A stretch of 64,000 nt of DNA. Origin: Paraphaeosphaeria minitans. Taxonomy: Eukaryota; Ascomycota; Dothideomycetes; Pleosporales; Didymosphaeriaceae. The stretch lies in NCBI GenBank assembly GCA_015832175.1, contig WJXW01000013.1, positions 744,001 to 808,000 on the forward strand, in the 5' to 3' direction. The position numbers were made by a program, and so were the translations under genes. The notes below the pieces were generated by a model, which did no database searches, was not told the origin of the DNA, and saw only the letters and a list, made by a program, of their open reading frames with translations. Position 1 is the first letter of the stretch. The number at the start of each line of letters is the position of its first letter. Positions 23,999 through 34,700 of the stretch are shown piece after piece.

Positions 23999-24256
23999 TC
24001 ACATCGCATATGCTTCATACTGATCCTGTTTCTTTGTCTCGCACCGTCTCGTCATCAGGAACAACATGTCAAACGATCCCCTTGGTGATGCCGTCTGCCC
24101 TCTCACAACAGCATACAGCGTCGCTGTGAAACCTCCATGCGTTCGATATAGCAGCACACTCGCATCGACGACCCTCAGATTTGCAATCCCGTACACCTTC
24201 AGTTGCGGATCCACAACGTCGCCTAGCTTCCGTACCATCATCACAGCCGTGCGCAT
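23999..24256 (-). pseudogene. Relic of the C-terminus of a GMC oxidoreductase
   Basis: On the minus strand, about 55 residues match the last part of glucose-methanol-choline oxidoreductases: GDVVDPQLKVYGIANLRVVDAS followed by a degraded GGFTATLYAVV in place of the usual gn.qat.yaiaE helix. The sequence upstream on that strand shows no SCRMG or FAD-binding part, so only a fragment remains. It has an ATG at 24256 by chance. It lies just beyond the 3' end of the GAG synthase gene and probably marks an old insertion or rearrangement at the cluster border. Confidence 0.6.
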
Positions 24257-24737
24257 GGATCGTATACTCGCGTTGTCAGTAAGCTTAAGCTTTAGCGTCC
24301 TAAGCTATACCTACCTATATCGGGGTATTATCGAAATTTCCAATGTACAGGTGGAGGGCAGATACTCGGCCCAATTGGCATCCGTCACATTCTCCGGAAA
24401 TACCTCGAGTGTTGGTCTACAACATGACAAACAACCGAGGTCCGATAAATTTGCTCGACAGCCAGGGGTGCACTTCTCCGAGAAGATTTCAGAGCTCAAA
24501 ATTGCGCAAGAACAGCTGAAGCGAAAGTATGAAGCAACTATTTCCCAGCAAGCCGATTTAAAAGTAGTACCAGAGAGGCCGGATGCGACCCATGCCGCCA
24601 TAAGTCGATCTGCTGAACTCGTACCAATGGTTCAAAAGGAAATGGTCGACCTGTTCAGCGGCATAGCCGTGCTCCACAGCCTCAAAAACGACCAGATGGA
24701 GTTTCGTCACTCCAAGATATCCGAGGCTTATTCATAA
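24255..24737 (+). CDS. Possible small protein with signal-anchor and coiled coil (uncertain)
   Basis: A plus-strand frame of 160 codons starts with an ATG at 24255. It has a hydrophobic N-terminus (MDRILALSVSLSFSVLSYTYLY) and then a charged, Gln/Lys/Glu-rich stretch that could form a coiled coil (about residues 80-110). The frame is open a further 63 codons upstream without a clear function, and it overlaps the GMC relic on the other strand. No family is recognised. It may be a real orphan gene or a chance frame. Confidence 0.25.
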   Translation: MDRILALSVSLSFSVLSYTYLYRGIIEISNVQVEGRYSAQLASVTFSGNTSSVGLQHDKQPRSDKFARQPGVHFSEKISELKIAQEQLKRKYEATISQQADLKVVPERPDATHAAISRSAELVPMVQKEMVDLFSGIAVLHSLKNDQMEFRHSKISEAYS

Positions 24738-25923
24738 ATCTTCAGTCTATTGTTATCGAAGTGCTTCGAGCCATGGCTCAAAAGTACCAATCAGATATAA
24801 CGGGCCAGCGGTAGCGGTAGAAGTACGCTAATTAAATGCATAGTTAGTATCACAATCTCGTGTTTTGCTAATCAGTCTTAAAGGTTTGTTGCGGACCTTT
24901 CTGTTCGAGATCCTACAGAGTTACCCAGCGCTGATCAAATCCGTGGCTCGTGAATTCTGAAATCATGGGCAGGGAGCAGTTACCAGATCTGCCCGTTGGA
25001 GCAAAACTAGCCAGCTGACCACCAACGACGTGCACACTTTCCTCGAAAACGACACAAGGACGCAGCGCAACCCCCATCCACCAAAAAAAAAAGAACAAGG
25101 CTTCGGGCAGCACGTCGATATCCACCTTTGAAAAGTCTCACGCAAGCACACACCAAGTTTCCAATCATCACATCGGGAACAAAAAAATAAAGCGCCCATG
25201 TAAAAAGGTAGCAAAAGTATGGTATAAACCCCTCAAACTCATTCGTAAACTATGCCTTAGCCTCAGCCTTGCTTGCCCTCTCCCTCCCTTTTCCCCCTTC
25301 CCCTTCCCGCTTCAATACACAAAACAAGCAGCCCAACATATAAAGAAACGCCCACGCCCGAACCAAGCGAATGGGGTAGCCCGTAAGACGTACGCACGTT
25401 TTAAAGCAACCAACAACGATTCGGACAAGACATCGACCAGTTCGCACCCGCAATCACGAGCGCAAGCTACCCTTCATTCCCAGCAAGCGCCGTACCCTAT
25501 CAGATTAAGACTTTCCCTTTAGCAAGCACCCGTATCAAAGCAACCAAGCACCGTAAATCTCGCCACCGCACCAGCCCATGCTCCGGAGACAACAAGGAAA
25601 AAGGAAAAAAACCAGTTGTACTGTAGTGAGAGGAAAAGGTAAGTAGCTTGTGGAACGAACAAGGAGAAAAAATGGGTAACGGGTATATGAACGTTTTTGT
25701 GCGTCGGACCGACAGGTGGGTGACAGCCAGCCGACTGCAACTCTTCTGTCCTCTCCGGCGGTTGGGTCTTTCGTGGCATGCGGCCAATGGTGTATACGAC
25801 TCTTCCTCAAAGATTCGACAAACAGATCCGCAAGGGATTCGGCTCCTGTACAAAAAGCGTTGCAGGGGCACCGGCAGACCTCTGGCATGGCAACCGACAA
25901 ACCCTGGAACGAGAGGCCAATCC
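24738..25923. other. Intergenic, 3' flank of the SomA-like gene
   Basis: No credible gene. The segment is pyrimidine- and adenine-rich with short A and T runs, which fits a 3' untranslated region of the minus-strand regulator gene ending at 25924 and the trailing flank of the plus-strand genes to the left. Confidence 0.4.
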
Positions 25924-28321
25924 CTAGTTGGCTTCAGCTTCTATATCTCCAAAGCCAAAATCGGTCCCTAACGAGCCAAAGCCGGTCGAGTCATCGCCGA
26001 CGTGAAGGAATGAATCGAAGTCGAAGTTTTCCAGAGTATTCGAATCATCAAACGCAAGGCCTAGGTTGTCGAACGAAGGCTGGCAGTCATTAGCTACGGT
26101 GGCTGGTTGAATACATCTGGTGACTTACATCTTCGTTCACACTGAGTTGACCAAATGCCCCAGGGCCGTTGTTGTCCATGGGCGGCGGTTGCTGTTGTGC
26201 AGGTTGCTGCGATTGAGCGGCCTGAGGAGGCTGCTGCTGTTGTCCGTTCGGACCACCGAAAGATGACTTGGGATGTACCGGTGTAATCGGAGCGGTCGGA
26301 GTCGCTGGTTCTTCGCCACCGGAAGCTGCTGGAGTCGCACCTGTTGCCACTTTCTTGTTTGCGGGCTTCTAATATCAATATCAACGATGCTCGGAGGGGG
26401 AGATGTAGCGCGCAACTTTACCTTATTGTCTTTTGTGTTCTTCTTCTTGGGGTTCCCTTTGCTGGATTGTGAGGGCGTCGGAGGCGCAGCGGGCTGGGAA
26501 GGCGACGGCTCTGTACGAGGCTGCTCACCAGCAGGTGCTGGAGGAGGTGGCATCTGGCGATTCTGCTGAGGATTGGCGCCCATGGGACCCATATGTTGCT
26601 GTCCAGGCATCATTCCAGGTTGGCCTTGGGGTCCACGCCAAACAACACCGTTCTGCATGACGGCCATCTGGTTCCTTTGCATGATCTGCAATTGCTCCTG
26701 TGTTACCTGCTGTCCGTTGAACTGCGGATGTGAGCTTGGAGGCCTCATCATCTGTGGGTTCATTCCGTTTGGATAGTTGGCGAACTGCGGAGGCATTCCC
26801 GGAGGCATGGTGTTGGGATCGAATGCTACACCAGGCGCAGGGGAATTCCTTTGTGGTTGCATCGCACCTTCTGGCATAGGCGATCCGGGAAGGCCTTGCG
26901 GACCCATGCGTGGGGTGGCGCCCTTCTTCATTTGATCACTGGGGTTAGGCGAAGGCCCAGCCCTGCTACCTTGTGGCGACATATTAGGGGGGAAACCGGG
27001 GCCAACCCCGGGTCCCTGTGCGTGTTGACCGGACATGCTATCTTGCTCCTGCCGGGCCATTAGTAATCGCTTTTTGTTCTGCTGCTCGAGCAGCATCAGC
27101 TGCATCTGATAATCTTGCAGCGCATGGTTTCCTTGGGGCGGAGCGCCTCCAGCAGGCATTCCAGCCGGTCGCGGTTGGTTGCCGACAAAGATTTCTCCCT
27201 CACCAGGCAGGCCGGACTGGTTCATCGGAGAGCCTTGTGCGACATTGTTCATCCCCTGATGGTTATTGAGCGCCATTCTCTGTTGTTGGGCCAGACTTTG
27301 GGCATATACCTCGATTTGCTTTTGTTGCGCATTCTGCCCCTGCTGGGCGAATTCTCCAAACTGGTTCCCGGGCATGTTGCCCGCATTCATTGCACCTGCA
27401 AAGGGCACATGGTTAGCCTCGGAGCGAGAATGATCCATGTACGCTTGTCGCAAGCTTTGGCTGCGTGCGAGCGCCGTTCGCGGGCTAATGGAATGGGTAC
27501 CTTCAACACGTTGACGCTTGTTTGGGGATCCTCCGTTCTCGTTGGAGCCGGGCGACTGAGGCCGTTGTCCGTTCATCTCCATCTGCGAGCCGTCTCGTTG
27601 CATCTGTGCCGACATCATGGCCTGGTTCTTCATTTGATTCATATTCGCCATGGGGTTGCCGTTCCTAGAAGACGCCAAGTGTGAGCAAGGACGCGGTTTC
27701 CCATCATGTAGGGAGTACATACGGACGGTTGTTCATGGCGGCGGCGCGCTTGAGGTCATTTGGAGGGGCACCGTTTGGCATGGCCCGCATCATGTTCTGG
27801 TACTGGGCGCCGTTCATGCCGCTCTGCATCGTCATGCGCTGGTTTCGGTTGTCATGCTGAGCTTGCATTACGTTCTGCACGTGTCAGTCAGACAACGTCC
27901 TGCAAAGGCAGGATAGACTTACACGAGCATGGGCGATGTACTGGCTTCCCTTGCTCTTGATGCCACGGGCAGCGCTGAAAATGTCCCAGAACTGAACCCA
28001 CCAGTCGAGCAGGAACGACGTGTCGGTATTCTGATTGGGCGGCATGTTGGGCTCAGGCAGATCTCCCGGACCAACGCCATTGACGTTCCTTCCGCTCGGA
28101 CTCGATTTTGGCTTCAAGTTGACGGTCATGTCGGCATCAAGCATGGCCTTGGCAAGTTTGTGGTTCTCGGTCCGGATGAAGTAATCGTAGATGTACGTGT
28201 TGAGCTGGTCGCGTGGATCTCCTGGCTGGCGCTGGCCGTTGCCCATGACGGTTGTGCCATCGAGGGGACCTGCGCCGGCGTTCATGTTGGCCATCTGAGC
28301 GGCCATCTGGGGGTTCTGCAT
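25924..28321 (-). CDS. somA: SomA/Flo8-type LisH transcriptional regulator
   Basis: Nuclear regulator of the Flo8/Som1/SomA family, which in Aspergillus acts with PtaB to control adhesion, conidiation and galactosaminogalactan genes. Five exons: 28321-27923, 27874-27723, 27664-26422, 26368-26129 and 26079-25924, introns 48-58 bp; 729 aa. The LisH motif is near residues 38-64 (DQLNTYIYDYFIRTENHKLAKAM), followed by the family block KSSPSGRNVNG and SFLLDWWVQFWDIF (about 72-115). The middle 500 residues are Gln/Met/Asn/Pro-rich, typical of co-activators. The last exon encodes an acidic, Phe-rich tail (ENFDFDSFLHVGDD and FGFGD), conserved in character in this family. Assignment to the family is strong. 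Orthology to SomA rather than another LisH protein rests on the SFLLDWW block and the tail. Confidence 0.88.
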
Positions 28322-29435
28322 CGCGACAGGAGGGGGTCAAGGCGACTGTAGCAGACGCCAGCAATGAGTTATGCGCGCGACAAGGCAGCCCGGAAGGACT
28401 CGGTGGGCTGTTTTCTTTTGCGATTATCGACCCTCGACGCGGTAGCTGGGCGTGACTTAGAGCTGCATGGACCACGAGGCGTGGCGACGGTGGTGGGTGC
28501 GGAGGAGGGCCGCGAATGCTCTCTCGTGCGGCGCGAGCGGAGAGGCGCGGCACGACTGCGATGCAATGCGATGCGATTGCGCGCGAAATGGATGGGGGTG
28601 GTGGGCGCGCGGGTGGTGATGTACGGTATGGATGGGGAGCGCGGGCGGAGCGCAGCAGGGTCTAGCGATGGCGTGGTGAGCGAGGAGCCTGCGGCAGTGG
28701 GCAGGCAGTGGGCAGACAGGCAGGCAGGCAGACAGGCACGGTGTGATTCCTGATGACCTGCGGGCGCGGGGACGTGTGGACAGGGAGGCGCGAGGCGTGC
28801 TGGATTCGCGGGCGTGCGGTGCAGTGTTGCAGGCCGCCGAGATGGGCGCGATGGGCGAGGGTGGAAGTCAGCACAGCGAGAGAGTAGCGGGCAACTGCGA
28901 CCTCCACGAGGGGGGCGGCCAAGGATGGCAGGCGCGCCAAGGAGGTCACACGTGACCTCTCTATAATTGGGTTTCCCCCAGCCTCTCCATGGATCCATCC
29001 ATCCATCCTCGCCACGGGACAGCACACTCACCTCACGTTCACGGTCAAGTGCCATCTGCACGTCTTGCACGTCTTGCACTTTTGCATCACCATTGTTTGC
29101 ACCTCTCGGATGGTTGTGTGCGTCTTGGGTTGGCTACGCTGCCAGTCATCTGACAGCGACATGATGTGCAGTGCAGAGCTGTAGATAGCGCTCGGAGGCC
29201 CACAACGCCGACTCAACCCGCCCTACTTTCTGCACACCGGCCCGCACATGCACAGCGCAGCCCTCGGTCCCACATTGGCACCTCGCCCCAAAGTCCACTT
29301 CCTCCTCGTTTGGGAGGGCGCCTGTGAAGACGCGCCCAAGTGCAATTCTCCGCCATGACACGACGGCTCCTCCAATGCATCTATCTAACTGAATGGGTAT
29401 TCGCCTTCTCCTGGCCGCTGCAAACCATCGCGCCC
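28322..29435. promoter_or_regulatory. Upstream region of the SomA-like gene
   Basis: About 1.1 kb between the SomA-like start and the 3' end of the Bet3 gene. Frames here are Arg/Ala/Pro-rich and random. It contains a CAGG/CAGA-type simple repeat at about 28697-28738 and CTTGCACGTCTTGCAC repeats near 29056-29080. It should contain the SomA promoter and leader; no specific site is assigned. Confidence 0.4.
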
Positions 29436-30211
29436 TCATTCGTCGTCGGGCGGCATCTCGTCGTCGATGTAGCGGATGAGCGATATCCGCATCTCGGTAG
29501 TGTCGTTGCCGCGCAGTAAATCGCTGGTGAAGTGCGCCTCCACCTGCATCTGCACCTATGCGTGCGTCAGTCTCAATGGCCAACTGCACAACAGCAACAT
29601 GCAACGTACCATTTCCAACGCGCCCCTCAGCACGCCGACAAGGATATTCGAGAACCATAGCTCATCCTGCGCTCGGCCGTCGTCCGGCAGCTCCACAAAA
29701 TCTGCCAGCGGGTTCTCCTCAAAGATGAGAGAGAACTGCTTGTTGTCGCTCGACCAGTTTGTAATCGTCGGTGTGATGTTCAGGAATATCTTGAAGCCGA
29801 CCTGGGACGCCCCATCAGCCTCGCTCGCCTCAGTGATGCTGCGGGCTTACCTTGGATATCATCTCGGCCACTTCGCGGAAGTTTGTGCACGCCGGAGCAC
29901 TCGATTTAGCAAGAAAGTCCTCGATCAGACGCAGGCCGATGTTGTAGCCCATACGGTCCAGCTGCTTGTTGACCTCCGGGTAGTTGAACTCGTAATCTTT
30001 GCATAGCTGCGCGACTATCGTGCCGTACGTGAGCGTGACGAGCTCGGCACTGACCTTGTCGACACGCGTCCTTGAGGGTCAGACTGAATCCTACAAGTAG
30101 AGGTGGAAACTTACTTCCATACTCTGACAACGATTAGCGCATGCCTCGGATGTACGCTGGGCAGGGTGGAGCTCACTCCTCGCCCAAACGGCCGGCTTTT
30201 GACGAAGCCAT
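29436..30211 (-). CDS. bet3: TRAPP complex subunit Bet3 (TRAPPC3)
   Basis: Core subunit of the TRAPP complexes that activate the Rab Ypt1 in ER-Golgi and Golgi traffic; cytosolic face of Golgi membranes. Five exons: 30211-30177, 30123-30115, 30070-29851, 29801-29610 and 29555-29436, giving 191 aa. The second exon is only 9 nt; including it restores EEVWKTRVDKV, the expected start of helix 1. Further family blocks are [59 protein letters not shown] (its Cys matches the site acylated in mammalian Bet3) and [18 protein letters not shown] near the C-terminus. Length matches the family. Start chosen at [12 protein letters not shown]. It is divergent from the U5 snRNP gene with about 310 bp between starts. 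Confidence 0.95.
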
Positions 30212-30521
30212 CTTGCAGGGCTCGGCGCCTCTGTATCTCCAGCGGTCAGGGGGTCCGTGGGCGTGCGGTCTTGAGTTCGGCGTGTGCGGGCTGCTTCGGA
30301 GTCGTCGACATAAGGTTAAGCTGGTCGAGCAGGTGCTGGAGTGCCCTACCTCGCAGATCCAGATTAGTAAGCCAGCAGCCTCGCGCTAGCACGCCGCGCC
30401 CTGCTCTAGAGTCTACAACCGCAGCGACGGCCTGCAATGCTGCGCCTGAGGTCTTCATAGACGCATACCGCACACCGCACCACGACCGTATACCGATCGC
30501 ATACCCCCGACCTGCTGTGAC
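30212..30521. promoter_or_regulatory. Bidirectional promoter between bet3 and the U5 snRNP WD40 gene
   Basis: Only 310 bp separate the two divergent start codons, so both promoters must lie here. No TATA box or known site stands out. Confidence 0.5.
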
Positions 30522-32049
30522 ATGTCGGCCGAGAAGCGACCCGCCGCCGACTCGTTCGGCTCCACCCAGCTGGTCAAACGCGCAAAGCCAGACGCAAATA
30601 CCAACGGAAGCTCTGTGGTGGCCGTGGCCAATGGCTCAGCGCATGATGGAGCACTCATGCACGCGGTATGCTCGACCTTGACTACTCCCGAGAAACACAT
30701 TTTGCTAAAGATGCCGCGACTGACAGGCATGATAGGTCCCGCGCGGCGGCGTGCTGCAGTCGCCTGTCATGGAATTGACCGGGCACAGCGGGGAGGTGTT
30801 CGCAGCCCGATTCGACCCTACCGGCCAGATTATTGCATCTGGATCTATGGACCGCTCAATATGTCAGTCGAGCTCGCCCCGAATCAGCCACGTACACCCA
30901 CTGACGAAACCCAGTACTTTGGCGGAGCTCTGGAGATTGCGACAACTACCGAATCCTCACTGGCCACAAGCAAGCAGTGCTGGACCTGCATTGGTCGCGC
31001 GACTCAAAGGTGCTCTTCTCTGCGTCCGCAGACATGCACCTGGCAAGCTGGGACGTGGAAACCGGGGAGAGAATACGAAGGCACCCGGGCCACGAAGAAG
31101 TTATCAATTGCATGGACGTGAGCAAGCGCGGTGAAGAGATGCTTGTCAGCGGCTCTGACGACGGATACATTGGTGCAAGTCAGCTCGTTTGAAGCTCTTG
31201 GGATATTGCTAATTGTGAACAAGCTCTGGGACACGAGAACCAAGGACGCCGTCAGTTTCATACCGACCGAGTTCCCCATCACAGCGATAGCCTTGTCCGA
31301 GGCTGGCAACGAGCTCTTCACCAGTGGCATCGACAACGACATCAAGGTCTGGGATCTGAGGAAGAAGGCGGTCACATATTCGCTTTTGGGCCATGCCGAT
31401 ACTGTCACATCGCTGCAGCTGTCGCCGGATAACACGCTCCTGCTGTCCAACGCACACGACTCGACGGTTCGCACGTGGGATGTACGGCCATTTGCGCCAG
31501 CGGACCGAGCAGTAAAAACATACGATGGAGCTCCTACAGGGCAGGAGCGCAACTTGCTCAAGGCAAGCTGGGACGCGGAGGGCAAGCGGATTGCAGCTGG
31601 CAGCGGAGACCAAAGCGTAGCCATTTGGGATGCCAGCACCGGAAAGCTTCTGCACAAGCTGCCTGGCCACAAAGGAGCGGTAAACGACGTCCGCTTTCAC
31701 CCACGGGATGAACCTCTCCGTAAGTTCTTACTTTTTCTTGCGCTCTGTCGCGTGATCTTGTTCAAAATTGCGCTTCGTATATCGCAGGCCCATGGTTTCA
31801 ATCTTTGGAGCGCAATGAGGGCAACGAGCGGTGAGGGCGATGGCAAGCTTCCAAGCCACCAAGTTCATACCGTTCATACCGTGGCACGCGTGTGAAGCGG
31901 CTTGAGCGTACTCCGTGGGACCACCTATCCCACATTCCTATTCCAATCGCACAATAACACCAGACAAGTGGACCGAGCTGACTTGGCGATCTCCAGTGGT
32001 CTCGGCATCTTCAGACCGGACACTCCTTCTGGGGGAGTTGGCGAAGTGA
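30522..32049 (+). CDS. U5 snRNP 40 kDa WD40 protein (SNRNP40/Cwf17/Spf38 type)
   Basis: WD40 propeller that contacts Prp8 in the U5 snRNP, needed for pre-mRNA splicing in the nucleus. Five exons: 30522-30665, 30736-30862, 30915-31174, 31224-31719 and 31997-32049, giving 359 aa. Family blocks are VPRGGVLQSPVMELTGHSGEV, ASGSMDRSILLW, GHEEVINCMDVSKRGEEMLVSGSDDGYIGLWDTRTKD, TSGIDNDIKVWDLRKK and NAHDSTVRTWDVRPFAP. Two splice oddities were needed to keep the fold. Intron 3 (31175-31223) begins with GC (GCAAGT), not GT. The last intron (31720-31996) is 277 bp, far longer than its neighbours, and its acceptor brings in LLVSASSDRTLLLGELAK, the canonical closing strand. Without this last exon the protein would lose the C-terminal part of the last blade. 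Confidence 0.93.
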
Positions 32050-33283
32050 GCAAATCACCGCAGAGACTCTTGGCTGCGGCTCTTGCAGCCCACCGAGATG
32101 GCGCAAAGCGTGGCAAGAAACAAAAGGGCTTCAAAAGACCTTCCGTACGATCACCGAGGCCCCGCATTGTCACAGGGGCGCTGCTTACACACTGGACACG
32201 CCGGTGCGACATGCAGAGTAGGGGACGAGGGGACCTGAGGGAGCGAAACGGTGGCGACGACGCGCGCAGAACGCGCACATGTAAATTAGCTGCAGTGCAA
32301 CGACACGCTCGGAAGATTGTCAACGAAGAGATTTGATAAACACAATTTGGGCGTTCATGCCCCTTCTGACGGACGCGTGCAATGGCAGCGTTCATGGGGT
32401 CTGTCAAGGGCTGCGCGCTTCGATGCAGGTTGATTGGAGTTGGGGAGTTCACATCGTTTTGGAAAATTCTACGACGGTCCAGTGACGCGCCATCGTCCTG
32501 CCACATCCACAACGCGCAGACAACGCAACCCGTTCTGCTCAATTCACGACGAACCACGCTCAAAGTAGATCGCACTCGCCGCTCGAACTGCCAGACAGCC
32601 CGTGGCCACGCGGAAAATCGCAGCGCCATCGCGTTTCATCATGGGCGAGGCCGCGGTCTGATACGCGAGCTGTTGCAGGCCATGGCCCGCGCGTGCAATG
32701 CTTCAACCCCAGAGATCACGACCACCAGCAACCGTCCTTGCAGCGCGGCCTCGTGCGACTTGCGGCTGCACTGCGTTCCCCACGTTCCCTTCCCTCTCAT
32801 TAAGCCCTGCTTTTTTCTTCTTCTTCTCTGGTCATTCGTTGTGCGTGAGCTGTGCTGTTGACCACCAGTTCCGCGGCGCTTTTGCCAGACTGCTTTCGTT
32901 GGCTCAAGAGCGAGGTCGGAGTGCAGTCGCTCACTGTGGGCTGTTGGACGTTGGTTGTTCGACGTGTCGGTTTGTGAAGAGCTTGTGGGACTCTAGCTAA
33001 CAGTTCACGCGTTCTACATGCATGCCTCCTCTTGACACGGACGGGCTCCAGTCATTCTTACTTTCTATTCGTTTCCCTTCCCTCGCACCGTTCACCCTCT
33101 GCCGCACGGTCGGTTCTTCTATCTATTCATTCGCCATCGCCCGGAGCAAGGAGTAAGGTTCTTTTGGACAGTTGTTGCACCCAGTATACAAGGGGAAAGT
33201 GAAGACATACGACACTACGAGCCTATATACACAGACGTTGGGCAGAACCCACGCGCCCCAGACGACAACACCAACACGTCAAA
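32050..33283. other. Intergenic, no gene seen
   Basis: About 1.2 kb between two plus-strand genes. The frames are short or of random composition. The part before 33284 is pyrimidine-rich with a CT-type leader (TTCTATCTATTCATTCG and similar) and is probably the promoter and 5' leader of the next gene. Confidence 0.4.
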
Positions 33284-34700
33284 ATGCCTATGCCGACATT
33301 GTGGAAGTGGTCGCCACGACCGGGCCAAACACCAGATGGCTCCCCGGCATCGCAGAGCCCCTCACGCTTCGGCGCCCTCCACTCCAACGTGCGCTCCATG
33401 ATCAACGGATCTTCGATATACTCACGCTCACCCACTCTCGGCGGAGATGCGAGTCCCAAAACCCCCTTCATGGGCTTCTTCCGCCGCGAACATTCCCCGC
33501 CCGCGCCCATCGACGTGGATGCCGCCAACGAGCCACCCCGAGACTCGAGCGACTCCCATTCGCCTCTCCACCCACAACACACAGCAGGCTCCTACATGCG
33601 GACTATCGCGCCGCTCCAGCACCCACAGGAACCACCTACCGTGTACCGCCGAGACTCGGATATACTCAACCGCCACCCCGCAGACGTTCAGCTCGACTAC
33701 CGCGCCAGCGTCGACCCCGAGACGGAGGTGCTCAGCGACGAAGTCCAGCAGCGCCGCCGCCGCCGCCGTCACAGGCGGAGGAAGCACTCGCACCCACGCA
33801 GCCAGCGCGCGTGGATGCGTCGTAAGCACGAGAAGCGGGGCTGCATGCCGTTCGTGCGCGGGTCCGCCGCCCGCGGGAAGTTCACCGCGAGCATGATATC
33901 GGGGCTCTTTCTCGCGACCGTGTTGGCAGTGTGTATGTGACCCCCATCTTCCCCTCCATCAACCAACAAACAAACAAACACACCACAACAAAGCCTGACC
34001 ATGATGCAAAACAGACCTTGTGCTCGCCCTCACGCGCCACGACCTTGGCCAGGAAGTCCACGTCGTCTTCATCATGATCGTGCTCGGCACCACCATCTTC
34101 TTCTGCCACTCGCTGATCCGGCTGTGCATGCTGATCCTGCACCCGTCCGTCGCGGACCCGAATCGGCCGAACTTCCCCAACATGAGTGCCCCCGAGGGTT
34201 TCGTCCCTGTGCGTCCGATCCGCGTGCATCTCGTGCGCGACGAGGAGCTCGCGGACGCATATGCGTCGTCTGACGACGACGACGACGACGACGAAGCCCG
34301 GGACGACCGCAGAGACAGGGAAGCTACCGCCGACCTCGAGAAAGGCCCCAAACTCCCGCCCCCCGCGTACGGTCTCTGGCGCAGCAGCGTGCGCGTCGAC
34401 CCCAACCTGCTGCACTGGCAGCGCGTCGACTCGTCCCCAGCGCCGCCTCGGATCCCCGGCGGCGACTCGCGAGGCTCCTCGCGCACGGCGAGCAGGTCTG
34501 GCAGCGTGTCCGGCGCCGCGGCAGAAGCGCCGCGGCCGCCGTCGTACGTCTCGGACGACGGCGTGGGATATGCCGTCGATGCGGCGCCGCGGAGTGTCGC
34601 GCCGAGCCATTCGGGTGTGAGTGATATCCATCCTGCGTGGCGGCCGGGGTATGCGGTCAGTGAAGTGCCGACAGAGTGGCCGCGGGGGGTTCGCGTGTAA
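33284..34700 (+). CDS. Unrecognised fungal membrane protein with two transmembrane helices
   Basis: Two exons, 33284-33932 and 34015-34700, joined across an 82 bp intron; 444 aa. The start is in a good context (AAAATGCC). The N-terminal 200 residues are Ser/Pro-rich and likely cytosolic, with an Arg/His run near 160-175 (QQRRRRRRHRRRKHSH). Two hydrophobic helices follow, about 202-224 (split by the intron) and 233-257 (VVFIMIVLGTTIFFCHSLIRLCM), separated by a short turn, so both tails should face the same side. The C-terminal tail has an Asp run (about 303-310) and Pro/Ser-rich sequence. Fungal genomes carry conserved proteins of this layout, but I know no function. Both exon halves keep biased codon use, which supports a real gene. 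Confidence 0.75.
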
